A DNA stretch of 64,000 bases from Natronoarchaeum mannanilyticum (GCF_039522665.1 NZ_BAAADV010000002.1:62001-126000); one strand, 5' to 3'. Shown: positions 7,645 to 16,319, counted from the first letter of the stretch. Notes: generated by a model not told the origin, from the sequence alone. Numbers and translations are program-made.

Positions 7645-9308
7645 GTCGACAGCGAGATCCCCTTCCCGTCGGCGTCACCGAGGACGGCGGCGTCGACTAC
7701 GACGAACTGGCAGAACTGCTCGGCGAGCGCGTCATCGGGCGCGAGGATCACGTCAACGCCGGCGGGTTCGTGATTCGCCCCGACGCCGTCCAGAGCGTGC
7801 TCTCGACGCTCAGAGACGAGGCGGGCTTCGACCACCTATCCTGTCTCACCGCCCAGGAGTACGAGGATCGCTACGAGTCGATCTACCACCTGCGAAAGTT
7901 CGACGATCCGACTCAGGAGGTCAACGTGATCGTCCCGGCCTCGAAGACCGGGCCGGTCAGCGAGAGCGCCGAACCCGTCTTCCGGACGGCGGACTGGCAC
8001 GAGCGCGAAGCCTACGACCTCGTCGGCATCGAGTACCAGGACCACCCGGACCTCGAGCGGATCCTGCTGCCCGAGACGTGGACGGGCCATCCGCTCTCGC
8101 TGGACTACGATCAGGACAAGCCACAGATCGTGGCCTACCGCGCTCACGAGAACCCGCTGCAGGACCACCACAGCCCCGAAGGGTCGAACACGATGTTCGT
8201 CAACATCGGCCCCCACCACCCCGCGACCCACGGCGTCCTCCACCTCGAAACCGTGCTCGACGGCGAGACGGTCGTCGATCTGGAACCCGACATCGGCTAT
8301 CTGCACCGCTGCGAGGAGCAGATGGCCCAGCAGGGCACCTACCGCTACCAGATCATCCCCTACTCGGATCGCTGGGACTACACCGCGAACATGCCCAACG
8401 AGTGGGGCGTCGCGCGGGCGATCGAGAGCCTCGCCGACCTCGACGTTCCGGAGTACGCCCAGGTGCTCCGGACGATGGCGACCGAGCTCGGGCGAATGCT
8501 CGGGCACTTCCTCGCGGCGGGCACGTTCGCGCTGGACACGTACGGCGACTTCACCGCGATCTTCATGTACGCGATGCGCGACCGCGAGAAGGTGCAAAAC
8601 ATCCTCGAAGATCTCACCGGCCAGCGCATGATGTTCTACTACTTCCGGCTGGGCGGGGTCGCCTGGGACCTGCCGGAACCCCGCGACGAGTGGTTCGACA
8701 AGGTGCGGGACTTCCTGAACGACCTGCCCGAGACGATCGACGAGTACCACAACCTGTTCACCGAGAACGAGATCTTCCAGTACCGCACGATCGACACCGG
8801 CGTCATCTCGAAGGAGACCGCCAAGCAGTACGGCTGCACCGGCCCGGTCGGCCGGGCCTCGGGGATCGACTACGACGTCCGCCGCGACGACCCCTACGGC
8901 TACTACGACGAGCTCGACTGGGACGTCGTCACGGCGACGGAGGGCGACAACTACTCGCGGTTCATGTGCCGGCTCCGCGAGATCGAGGAATCCGCCAGAA
9001 TCGTCGACCAGTGCATCGACCTGCTCGAAGACTGGCCCGAGGACGAGCGCGAGATACAGAGCAACGTCCCGCGGACGCTCCGCCCCGAGGCCGGCAAGGA
9101 GGTGTACGAGACCGTCGAGATCGCCAAGGGCGAGCTCGGCGTCTACATCCGCTCGGACGGCACCAACAAGCCCGCCCGGTTCAAGATCCGCAGCCCGTGC
9201 TTCCACAACCTCCACGCGCTGCCGGAGATGGCCGAGGGCGAGTACGTCGCCGACATGATCGCCTCACTGGGGAGCCTCGACATCGTGCTCGGGAGCGTGG
9301 ACCGATGA
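7641..9308 (+). CDS. nuoCD: NADH dehydrogenase-like complex subunit CD fusion (30 kDa + 49 kDa)
   Basis: The 555-residue product fuses NuoC (about residues 60-160, ending FRTADWHEREAYDLVGI) to NuoD (from about 185). NuoD shows PHHPATHG with the quinone-site His, GYLHRCEEQ, WDYTANMPNEW and a final DIVLGSVDR. The canonical ELxRIxSHL helix of NuoD, which lines the quinone cavity, is here ELGRMLGHF, and the haloarchaeal LLNEW segment reads MPNEW. That suggests a divergent paralogue. It is preceded and followed by ATGA overlaps, the downstream one leading into a 10-codon frame rather than nuoH. Confidence 0.92.
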   Translation: MSRQRDPLPVGVTEDGGVDYDELAELLGERVIGREDHVNAGGFVIRPDAVQSVLSTLRDEAGFDHLSCLTAQEYEDRYESIYHLRKFDDPTQEVNVIVPASKTGPVSESAEPVFRTADWHEREAYDLVGIEYQDHPDLERILLPETWTGHPLSLDYDQDKPQIVAYRAHENPLQDHHSPEGSNTMFVNIGPHHPATHGVLHLETVLDGETVVDLEPDIGYLHRCEEQMAQQGTYRYQIIPYSDRWDYTANMPNEWGVARAIESLADLDVPEYAQVLRTMATELGRMLGHFLAAGTFALDTYGDFTAIFMYAMRDREKVQNILEDLTGQRMMFYYFRLGGVAWDLPEPRDEWFDKVRDFLNDLPETIDEYHNLFTENEIFQYRTIDTGVISKETAKQYGCTGPVGRASGIDYDVRRDDPYGYYDELDWDVVTATEGDNYSRFMCRLREIEESARIVDQCIDLLEDWPEDEREIQSNVPRTLRPEAGKEVYETVEIAKGELGVYIRSDGTNKPARFKIRSPCFHNLHALPEMAEGEYVADMIASLGSLDIVLGSVDR

Positions 9309-9337
9309 CCGACCGAACGGAGGCCTCACGACGATGA
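9305..9337 (+). other. 10-codon mini-frame bridging nuoCD and nuoI
   Basis: An ATG at 9305 overlaps the nuoCD stop (ATGA) and encodes MTDRTEASRR. Its TGA at 9335-9337 overlaps the nuoI start in the same ATGA fashion. In most haloarchaeal complex I operons nuoH occupies this place. The frame could be a deletion scar of nuoH or simply a bridge that keeps ribosomes coupled. Translation is not demonstrated. Confidence 0.4.
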
Positions 9338-9795
9338 TCGGACTGCTCAAATCGATGGCGACGACGATGAAGCACGCGCTCGACGGCAACACGTTCACCG
9401 TCGAGTACCCCGAAGACGCGCCCGAAGTGTCGCCGCGCTTCAGGGGGATCCACAAGTTCAGCCAGGAGCGCTGTATCTGGTGCCGGCAGTGCGAGAACGT
9501 CTGCCCGAACGACACCATTCAGATCGTCACCGACGAGCAGCGCAACCCCGAACAGTACAACCTCCACGTCGGGCAGTGCATCTACTGTCGCCTGTGCGAG
9601 GAGGTCTGTCCGGTCGACGCGATCCTGCTGACCCAGAACTTCGAGTTCACGGGCGACACCAAGGACGATCTGGTGTACAACAAAGAACAGTTGAAGACGG
9701 TGCCGTGGTTCAAGGACATCGATCCGCTGGAATCTCGGGAGCCCGATCGCGGCGCGTGGATCGGCGAGGGCGAGGGGACGGTCGACTATCAGTGA
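9334..9795 (+). CDS. nuoI: NADH dehydrogenase-like complex subunit I (two 4Fe-4S clusters)
   Basis: The 153-residue ferredoxin-like protein has two CxxCxxCxxxCP motifs, starting at Cys47 and Cys82, which bind clusters N6a and N6b in complex I and pass electrons to NuoB. Length and sequence are those of ordinary haloarchaeal NuoI. In the usual operon nuoJ, K, L, M and N follow. Here the next gene converges from the opposite strand and its stop is adjacent, so the operon ends here and no proton-pumping subunit is encoded in the window. Confidence 0.93.
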   Translation: MIGLLKSMATTMKHALDGNTFTVEYPEDAPEVSPRFRGIHKFSQERCIWCRQCENVCPNDTIQIVTDEQRNPEQYNLHVGQCIYCRLCEEVCPVDAILLTQNFEFTGDTKDDLVYNKEQLKTVPWFKDIDPLESREPDRGAWIGEGEGTVDYQ

Positions 9796-10254
9796 TCAGG
9801 TGGCTGGTCCCGTACGCTCGCCGCGTCGACGTCGAACTGCGACCTTGACGCCGCGAGCGACGCCCAGCACGAGGAGCACCAGCCCGCCGGCGAGCGTCAG
9901 GTAGACGCCGAGCTCGGGCTCGTACCGCTCGACGGATCGGTACTCGGCGAGCATGGTGCTCGCGGCCCACAGTATCAGGACGGACGCCGCGACGAGAAAC
10001 GGTGCCGGCGAGACGTCGTATCGACGGGCGATCAGCGTCCCCAGGACCGCAACGAGAGCGCCGAAGACGACGAACATGTCGAGTCCGTGAATCCCGGCCC
10101 GGAGTCCCTGCACCAGTTCGCTGGTGGACACGAGCGATCCATCGGCGGTACGAACGGGGATCTTCCGCACCCACGGACGCCACGCGCCGACGACCGCGAG
10201 CGTCACGGCAACGAGCGTCCCTGCTTCGGTGCGGGAGGGGAGTGACGGAGGCAC
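9796..10254 (-). CDS. Membrane protein with about four transmembrane segments, 152 aa
   Basis: Hydrophobic segments appear near residues 12-24, 58-75, 83-100 and 118-137, with an Arg-rich C-terminus, giving a small polytopic protein probably with both ends inside. I do not recognise the family. It converges with nuoI with no spacer, so the two transcripts may overlap, but there is no sign that it works with complex I. The start was taken as the ATG at 10254, just upstream of the first hydrophobic segment. Confidence 0.65.
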   Translation of the reverse strand: MPPSLPSRTEAGTLVAVTLAVVGAWRPWVRKIPVRTADGSLVSTSELVQGLRAGIHGLDMFVVFGALVAVLGTLIARRYDVSPAPFLVAASVLILWAASTMLAEYRSVERYEPELGVYLTLAGGLVLLVLGVARGVKVAVRRRRGERTGPAT

Positions 10255-10436
10255 GTGTGACCCGTCGCGTCACAGCGGCATCAGTTTTCGGTCGTCAGTT
10301 GTTTACGAGCCGTTCCACTGCGCCTTGCGCTGCTCAGCACCGCCCGTTTTTGGAGGGGCCCGAGCCTGGCAATGGACGACAAAAAGCGGCTGCGGATAGT
10401 GAGAGGCCAGTCGACTACCAGTAACCACCCAGCGGA

Positions 10437-10706
10437 TGCGGTGGCGCGCGCTGTCGAGCCTTCATGGCGAGACAGCGCCGCGCGAGGGATGAGCGAGGGA
10501 GCGAAGCGACCGAGCGAATCGGTTGGGGAGGACGTGGTGCTGTAGGGTGGGGAATGAAAGGGGCCGTCGCGCTCGATCCGGTGAGGCGACGTAAGCACCG
10601 CAGGCCGAAGGCCGAGGAGCGCAACGAGCCGCAACCGGTCGAGCGCGGCGGGGGCTTTCAGGGTGTTCGAGGAACCGAGAATTCCAGAGAGCGCGGCGGG
10701 GCTTTC
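10437..10706 (+). repeat. Dispersed structured element, copy B
   Basis: This copy is collinear with copy A (4321-4603). It has the same 5' hairpin, then a 5' arm at 10556-10582. The first 3' arm is at 10634-10659 and ends GGGGGCTTTC; the second at 10687-10706 ends GGGGCTTTC. One position in the main stem changes C-G (copy A) to U-G here, so pairing is kept. The loop between arms differs in length and sequence. It occupies most of the 570 bases between the membrane protein and trm5; I see nothing else there. Confidence 0.65.
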
Positions 10707-10824
10707 TGGTGGTTGGAGGTCGCTACTACCGTTTGAGCGAGGCCGGGAGAGCCTTCAATCCAATCTGTAGAAGTCGGCGGGGTATTGCACAAGCGTTACT
10801 TTCGGCTGGCGTTCAACCTATCTC

Positions 10825-11811
10825 ATGAAAGCGCCCTGCGTGCGAGTCGCCCGCGAGCGCGGCGAGGAGACGCGCCGCGCGCTCGCGGACGCCGACCTGG
10901 TCGCCGAGGACGTCGAGATCGACGCCGACGACGGCGTCCTCTACATCCCCGTGACCGACCCCGACGCCGTGCCCGAGAAGTTCGAGGTCGTCAGCCGCGA
11001 CCTCCCCGAGCGCTCGACGCCGGAGATGCCCGCCGACATCCTGGGGTACGATCCGAGCCTCGAACGCCTCGGCGACGTCGTCATCCTCGACGAGGACGAC
11101 CCCGAGCGCGCCCGCGAGATCGCCGACGCCGTCGTCGAGTCGGCGCTGCCCGTCGAGACGGTGCTCGATCGCGCCTCGAAGATCAAGGGCGAGCAGCGCG
11201 TGCGGGACTGGGACCTGCTGGCCGGCGACTCGACCGAAACCGTGCACCGCGAGTACGGCTGCGAGTTCCTGCTCGACCTCGACGAGGTGTACTTCTCGCC
11301 CCGGCTCGCGACCGAGCGCCACCGCGTGACCGAGCAGATCGAGTCCGGCGAGCGCGTGTTCGACATGTTCGCCGGCGTCGGCCCCTTCGCCGTCCCCGCC
11401 GCGAAGCGCGGCGCGACGGTCGTCGGGACGGACGTCAACGAGCGCGCGATCGAGTACTTCCGCGAGAACGCAGAACGCAACGGCGTCGCCGATCGGGTGA
11501 CTGCAATCGCGGGCGACGTCCGAGACGTGGCGGCCGACTACGAGGGGTGGGCCGACCGGATCGTGATGAACCTGCCCCACAGCGCCGACGAGTTCCTCGA
11601 CGCCGCGGTGCGGATCGCCGGCGACGACTGTCTGATCCATTTCTACGATATCCAGCACGAGGACGACCCCTTCGCCCCCGGCGAGGCGGCGATCCGCGCG
11701 GCCGCCCAGCCGGCGTACGAGGTGACCGTCGAGAACCGCCACGAGGTGCGGTCCTACGCGCCCCACGAGCTGAACGTCTGTCTGGACGTCCGGCTCGCGG
11801 CGAGCGAGTGA
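10825..11811 (+). CDS. trm5: tRNA (guanine(37)-N1)-methyltransferase, Trm5 family
   Basis: The 328-residue product has an N-terminal domain of about 150 residues followed by a class I SAM-binding fold. FDMFAGVGPFAVPAAKRG is motif I, VVGTDVNERAI holds the acidic residue that binds the ribose, and MNLPHSADEFLDAA is motif IV with the NLP signature of the Met-10+/Trm5 group. Trm5 methylates G37 next to the anticodon and prevents frameshifting. It is a single gene; tRNA-Thr follows about 100 bases later on the same strand. Confidence 0.88.
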   Translation: MKAPCVRVARERGEETRRALADADLVAEDVEIDADDGVLYIPVTDPDAVPEKFEVVSRDLPERSTPEMPADILGYDPSLERLGDVVILDEDDPERAREIADAVVESALPVETVLDRASKIKGEQRVRDWDLLAGDSTETVHREYGCEFLLDLDEVYFSPRLATERHRVTEQIESGERVFDMFAGVGPFAVPAAKRGATVVGTDVNERAIEYFRENAERNGVADRVTAIAGDVRDVAADYEGWADRIVMNLPHSADEFLDAAVRIAGDDCLIHFYDIQHEDDPFAPGEAAIRAAAQPAYEVTVENRHEVRSYAPHELNVCLDVRLAASE

Positions 11812-11909
11812 AGCGGGTGCGAAACGGTGACGCAGGACAGCGGGCGGGCGACTTCGCAACCCTTAAGCAATCCATCGGGCGTATGTTTGAGTGCGAACAG
11901 CGACACCGC

Positions 11910-11984
11910 GCCGGTGTAGCTCAGACTGGCTAGAGCGATTCCTTCGTAAGGAATAGGCCGGGGGTTCAAATCCCCCCACCGGCT
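11910..11984 (+). tRNA. tRNA-Thr (CGU)
   Basis: Acceptor strands GCCGGTG and CACCGGC pair fully. The D-arm, anticodon stem ATTCC/GGAAT with loop TTCGTAA (CGU) and a T-arm GGGGG-TTCAAAT-CCCCC are all intact. It is 75 nt, without an encoded CCA or intron. A T-rich CCTTTT follows and may end transcription. Confidence 0.95.
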
Positions 11985-12007
11985 TCCTTTTCCCGCGACC
12001 AACTCCG

Positions 12008-12628
12008 CTACCGTTCCCCGTTTCGCTGCAGGCCGAACGCCCTCGTTCGCAGGAGCGCCTCCTGATAGTCGTCTTCGACGGGCCTGAACACGGGGTTGAC
12101 GAGCAGATCGCCGTCCATCTCGACGCCGGCGCCGCCCATCGTGTACACCTGCGGCTGGACGAACTCGCCCTGATCGACTTCCTGTTCGGGATCGACAACG
12201 TACCCGACGCGCTCGCTGTAGTCGGGCAACTCGGCGTCCCGGTCGACGAACATCGCCACGAGCTCGCCGTCGCGGTACCGTATCATTCTGGTGTTGTACG
12301 AGTCTCCGAGCGCCGTTCCGTCCGCCAGCGTGACTGCCGGCGACCAGTCGATCACGGGCGACGTGATGATGAACTCGCCGATCGACTGGAAGTCCTGCTG
12401 GAACATCGCGAACTCGTACTCACGGTCGATCACGAAGTCCGGGTCGTCGTCGTCACCGTCCCTCGGATCCACCCCGTCGCCCGAGTCCGTCTCGTTCGTC
12501 TGTTGTCCGGCGGCGACGCCCGAAGAAAGCCCGACGACGCCGCCGAGCGCCAGCGCCCCGCTCCGGAGGACGCCGCGTCGCGATTCGTTCCAGCCGGTAC
12601 TGTCGTTCTCGGAATCGTTTCGTGTCAT
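12008..12628 (-). CDS. Exported protein with twin-arginine signal, 206 aa
   Basis: The N-terminus has SRRGVLRSGALALGGVVG, a twin-arginine signal followed by a hydrophobic stretch and an AAG cleavage-like site near residue 40, so the protein should be exported folded. An acidic linker (about 45-65) leads to a domain of about 140 residues with no motif I recognise. The start at 12628 was chosen because it places the double Arg near residue 18; an upstream extension to 12769 lacks haloarchaeal character. No partner is evident nearby. Confidence 0.7.
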   Translation of the reverse strand: MTRNDSENDSTGWNESRRGVLRSGALALGGVVGLSSGVAAGQQTNETDSGDGVDPRDGDDDDPDFVIDREYEFAMFQQDFQSIGEFIITSPVIDWSPAVTLADGTALGDSYNTRMIRYRDGELVAMFVDRDAELPDYSERVGYVVDPEQEVDQGEFVQPQVYTMGGAGVEMDGDLLVNPVFRPVEDDYQEALLRTRAFGLQRNGER

Positions 12629-13283
12629 AGTATATCGGGGGCCGACGCGCTTTCGGTCGCGCGCTTCGGATTCGCCGAGAGCGAGGGCGACGCTCGGGTG
12701 GCGCGCTGCTGGCGTCCCTATCGTACCGGTGCGGCCGGCGTCGCACAGAAGGGCTCCTGGCCCGCGCACGCCGAAGAGCGCGCTCGATGTCTGACCCGGA
12801 TTGGAACTGCGGTTCCGAGCGGAAAGTTATAGAGTGCGTACTCGGCGGCGTTTTCATTGCGGGTTCGGTCGGGGAAAAAACGGCCGCTTACAGCGCCTAA
12901 CTTCGGCTTCGGCGATACGTCAGTGTGGCGACCGGATCTTCGACGACCGGCTCTCGGCGTCGTTGAGGATACGGATTCGGTTCGGTCCGCGTCCTTCGGA
13001 TCCGCTATCGGACTACGTCCGCTTTCGGTCGTCCGGAGCGGTGACCGGCGGCTATAACGTCATCCTTGGCGCGCCGACGCCTCGAACTTTGGAGGCGCGT
13101 CGAGCTGCACTCGTCACGCGTTACGACGGCACGCGACACGATCCCCTCGCGGCGGGCGAAACGTCGGTCACTGGTCCGGCAGTCATCGCGCCGGATCGCG
13201 TAGAGGTTTTACTCCGCACCGGCTTGCCGTTCCGCCCGCTGTTACCCGGCCGGTCGATCTCGAAATCGCATCGGAGAACCCGT
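12629..13283. other. Intergenic, no gene seen
   Basis: About 650 bases without a convincing gene. Frames on both strands here are rich in Arg and Ser and lack acidic residues, unlike real genes in this genome. No repeat, tRNA or clear hairpin array stands out. It may be decayed coding sequence. Confidence 0.45.
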
Positions 13284-13517
13284 TCAGGCCGAATATCGGT
13301 GCGAGTACTGCCGCACTTCCGGCGGTTCGTACTGCTCGCCGTCCCTCGTGTGGGTGCGAGCGCAGTTCGGACAGGCGTAGGCCGCCCGATCTGACTCGGC
13401 GATCTCCACCCGAGCGCCGCCGCACCGCCTGCAGATGGGTTCGGTGTCGTTCCGCTCTGTGCCGGCCTGTCGGCGTCGGCCACCGACGACCTCGCTCTGG
13501 CGTTGAGAAATCGCCAT
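13284..13517 (-). CDS. Small zinc-ribbon protein, 77 aa
   Basis: Two Cys pairs, CRRCGG (about residues 30-35) and CPNCART (49-55), form a zinc ribbon. It is a small basic-and-acidic protein typical of the many haloarchaeal zinc-finger microproteins, whose roles are mostly unknown. The ATG at 13517 is supported by a TATA-like box centred about 25 bases upstream, consistent with a leaderless transcript. Confidence 0.75.
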   Translation of the reverse strand: MAISQRQSEVVGGRRRQAGTERNDTEPICRRCGGARVEIAESDRAAYACPNCARTHTRDGEQYEPPEVRQYSHRYSA

Positions 13518-13538
13518 GTGGTCAGTAACGAGTCTTAC

Positions 13539-13546
13539 TTAATTAA
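13539..13546 (-). promoter_or_regulatory. TATA-like box of the zinc-ribbon gene
   Basis: TTAATTAA lies 22-29 bases before the start codon at 13517 in an otherwise GC-rich region, the expected spacing for leaderless archaeal transcription. Confidence 0.6.
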
Positions 13547-13724
13547 TAGTGTACAATTTCACGGCGAGTGATCGTTTGAGGATCGGAGTAACACGGCCTA
13601 TCGCGGCCGCTCGCCGCGGCAAACGAGGTGCCGTAGCGGCGCCCGGGTCGAATTAGCGACAACGGACGCCGCCGCAGCGGCGCGACGGCGCGACCGCGTC
13701 GACGCCGCCACGGCCGTCACTCGC

Positions 13725-16319
13725 TCAGTCGTCGCCGTGGCCCTTCTTTTTGCCGCGGCCGTGATCGTCGTCGTTCCAGACGTTCCCGAGCAGTGTTCGG
13801 ATGTCCTTCCCGGTAATCCGCCCGTCGTCGTTCGCGTCGTAGAGGCTCACCAGCGGGCCGTTGCCGGTGATCGAGCCGGCGCTCTTGATCGATAGCGTCG
13901 TCGTGAGGTCGCCGACGGAAAGCTCGTAGTCTCCCGGTTCGACGATCTTCGACTGAATGGCGGGGACGTCGCCCGGGACGACTTCCAGGGCCGAGAGGTC
14001 GGCCTCGATGTTCACAGTTTTGGTCTCCCCGGCGTCGAGGTGGACGCGCTCGTAGCCCAGCAGCCGGCGCAGCGGCTGGAGCACCGAGCCGTACGACTGC
14101 GTGTTGAACACCTCGACGACGTGTTCGCCCGCCATACCGCCGGTGTTCTCGACGTCGACGCTGGTCCGTACCGTTTCGGCTTTCGCGGGATCCTTGACCG
14201 AACTCGGCGCCACCGAGAGGTTCGAGTACTCGAAGTCGGTGTAGCTCAGGCCGCGCCCGAACTCGTACAGCGGGGAGTTGTCGGTCGCGCCCGTCGACGT
14301 CGGCGGGTAGCGGTTGTACGGCATCGGCACCGTCCCGACGGGCGTGCCGGGGTTCCGGGGCCAACTGAAGGCCAGCTTGCCGGAGGGGTTGTACTCGCCG
14401 ACGAGCGTCTCCGCGACGGCGACGCCGCCGTCGCTGCCGGGCTGGCCGGCGAACAGCAGCGCGTCGAGCTGGTCGAACGTCTCCGAGTCGCCGCGGGGCG
14501 CTCCGGCGAGCATGACGCCGACGACGGGCGTGTCGTCGTCGGTCTCCTCGTCGACGACGTCGACGAGCGCCTGCTGGGCCTCGTCGAGGACGAGCTCGTC
14601 GCGGTCGCCGAACCCCTCGTTGTGACAGCCCTCGCCGATCACGACGACGACCGCGTCGGCGTCGGGCGCGGCATCGCGGACGGCGTCTTCCTGATCCTCG
14701 GTAAAGTCGAAGTTCCCGTTCTCGTCGCTCTGCTGATTCTGGCCGTCGCCCTGGCCGGCGTACCACGTCGAGTTCTCGTAGGTCGTGGGCACGTGGGTCA
14801 GGTCGTCGACGCGGCTCTCCAGCTCGTCGACGAGCAGGCTCTGGCGCGGGAACGGGCCGCCCGCGCTCGGACCCTGCCAGCCCAGCGACCAGCCGCCGTG
14901 TTGCATCAGCGCGCGGGTGTTGTTGCCGTCCCCGTCGACGCCGGGCCCGGTCAGCAGCACGTCCTCGTCGCCCGACAGCGGGAGCGTTTCTTCGTCGTTC
15001 TCCAGCAGTACCAGCGACTCTTTCGCCAACTGCTCGGAGGACTCCTGTGCGCCTCCGAGGGTCCCGCCGATGCGCGATTCGTCGACGGTCGGCTCCTCGA
15101 ACAGGCCCAGATCGACCTTGAGTTCGAGCACCTTCCGGACGGCCTCGTCGATGCGCTCCATCGGGATCTCGCCGTCTTCGACCAGACTGACGACGGTGTC
15201 GATGAACTGGACCGGCCCCGGAGCGGTGCCGCCGTTGCCGATCATGTACATGTCCACGCCCGCGTTGATCGCCTCCTTCGTCGCGGTCCGGAAGTCGGGC
15301 GCGTAGTCGTGGTTCGAGAGCATCCGATAGAGGTCGTCCCAGTCCGAGAGGATCAGCCCCTCGAACCCGTAGCGCTCGCGGAGCACCTCCGTCAGCAGCC
15401 AGTGGGAGGCGTGGGCGGGCTTGCCGTTGACCGCGCCGCTGTTGACCATCACCGTGCCGGGCTCGGCCTCCAGCGCTTCCTGATACGGCGGGAACAGGTT
15501 CGTCCGGAGATCGCGCATCGACGTCGACGCCGGGGCGCGATCGTTACCGTTGTTCGGGATCGAGTACGCGCCGAAGTGCTTGACGCAGGCGGTCATCCGG
15601 TCGTCGTCCTCTAGCGCTCGAGCGCGCGCACGCGAGATATCGCCTTCGAGCTTGGGATCCTCGCTGATCCCCTCGAAGAACCGGCCCCAGCGCGGGTCGC
15701 GCTGGAGGTCAGTCGTCGGCGCGAACGTCCAGTGGGCGCCCATCGACGCCGTCGCGTCGCTGGTGTGGCGCTCGGCCTCGGCGACGAGCTTCGGATCCCG
15801 CGTCGACCCCATGTTCAGCCGCTGGGGGAGCGACGTCGCGCCCTCCAGCAGGACGTTGCCGTGGGTCGCGTCGACGCCGTAGAGGAACGGGATCCCGTGG
15901 TCGGCGTGTTCGAGGTTGTACGCCTGGAGGTCGTTGATCCCCTCGACGACCTCCTGGGCGTCGAAGCTCGGCGGCGCCGCGCCGCCCGAGAGGATCGACC
16001 CGACGCCGAGCTCCGAGAAGTACTCGCCGAGCGTGTCGACGCCGAAACTGGCCGGCAGTGGATCGTCTTCTCCGTCACCCGAGGTCGCCTCGGGATCGAA
16101 GGTGCTGACCGCCACCTGCGTCATCTGGGCGGCCTTCTGTTCGAGCGAGAGCGACTCCAGAAGCTCGTCTACGTCGACCTCGTCGTCGTCGCCGCCCGCG
16201 GCGGCCTCGCCGGCGCCGATCGCCGCCGTCGCCGTGGCCGCCCCGGTCGCCTTCATGAACGTCCGCCGCGACGCGTCCGCGTGCGATGCCTCGTCGTGAC
16301 CGTCACTGTCGTGTGACAT
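13725..16319 (-). CDS. Secreted glycoside hydrolase family 3 (beta-glucosidase-like) with dockerin-like tail
   Basis: The 864-residue product begins with a twin-arginine signal (SRRTFMKATGAATATAA, about 18-34). The GH3 N-terminal barrel follows, with KHFGAY and the nucleophile Asp326 in LILSDWDD, then the GH3 C-terminal domain (about 430-650) and a fibronectin III-like domain (about 690-790). The last 45 residues hold DANDDGRITGKDI, an EF-hand-like dockerin repeat, and a His/Lys/Gly-rich tail. The enzyme should release sugars from beta-glucosides or oligosaccharides outside the cell. Only one dockerin repeat is seen where classical dockerins have two, and no cohesin is in the window. It is a single gene with an AT-rich promoter region upstream. 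Confidence 0.88.
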   Translation of the reverse strand: MSHDSDGHDEASHADASRRTFMKATGAATATAAIGAGEAAAGGDDDEVDVDELLESLSLEQKAAQMTQVAVSTFDPEATSGDGEDDPLPASFGVDTLGEYFSELGVGSILSGGAAPPSFDAQEVVEGINDLQAYNLEHADHGIPFLYGVDATHGNVLLEGATSLPQRLNMGSTRDPKLVAEAERHTSDATASMGAHWTFAPTTDLQRDPRWGRFFEGISEDPKLEGDISRARARALEDDDRMTACVKHFGAYSIPNNGNDRAPASTSMRDLRTNLFPPYQEALEAEPGTVMVNSGAVNGKPAHASHWLLTEVLRERYGFEGLILSDWDDLYRMLSNHDYAPDFRTATKEAINAGVDMYMIGNGGTAPGPVQFIDTVVSLVEDGEIPMERIDEAVRKVLELKVDLGLFEEPTVDESRIGGTLGGAQESSEQLAKESLVLLENDEETLPLSGDEDVLLTGPGVDGDGNNTRALMQHGGWSLGWQGPSAGGPFPRQSLLVDELESRVDDLTHVPTTYENSTWYAGQGDGQNQQSDENGNFDFTEDQEDAVRDAAPDADAVVVVIGEGCHNEGFGDRDELVLDEAQQALVDVVDEETDDDTPVVGVMLAGAPRGDSETFDQLDALLFAGQPGSDGGVAVAETLVGEYNPSGKLAFSWPRNPGTPVGTVPMPYNRYPPTSTGATDNSPLYEFGRGLSYTDFEYSNLSVAPSSVKDPAKAETVRTSVDVENTGGMAGEHVVEVFNTQSYGSVLQPLRRLLGYERVHLDAGETKTVNIEADLSALEVVPGDVPAIQSKIVEPGDYELSVGDLTTTLSIKSAGSITGNGPLVSLYDANDDGRITGKDIRTLLGNVWNDDDHGRGKKKGHGDD

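Noticed and set aside
7836..9215. Long open frame on the minus strand opposite nuoCD
   Set aside because: GC-rich third positions keep antisense frames open. The product is Val/Arg/Leu-rich without motifs, while the plus strand encodes an unmistakable NuoCD.
12801..13394. 197-codon plus-strand frame
   Set aside because: The product is Arg/Ser-rich with no acidic bias, and it overlaps the zinc-ribbon gene, which has better motifs and a TATA box.
14040..15614. 524-codon plus-strand frame opposite the GH3 gene
   Set aside because: It is an antisense shadow; the complementary frame has signal peptide, catalytic motifs and dockerin tail in order.
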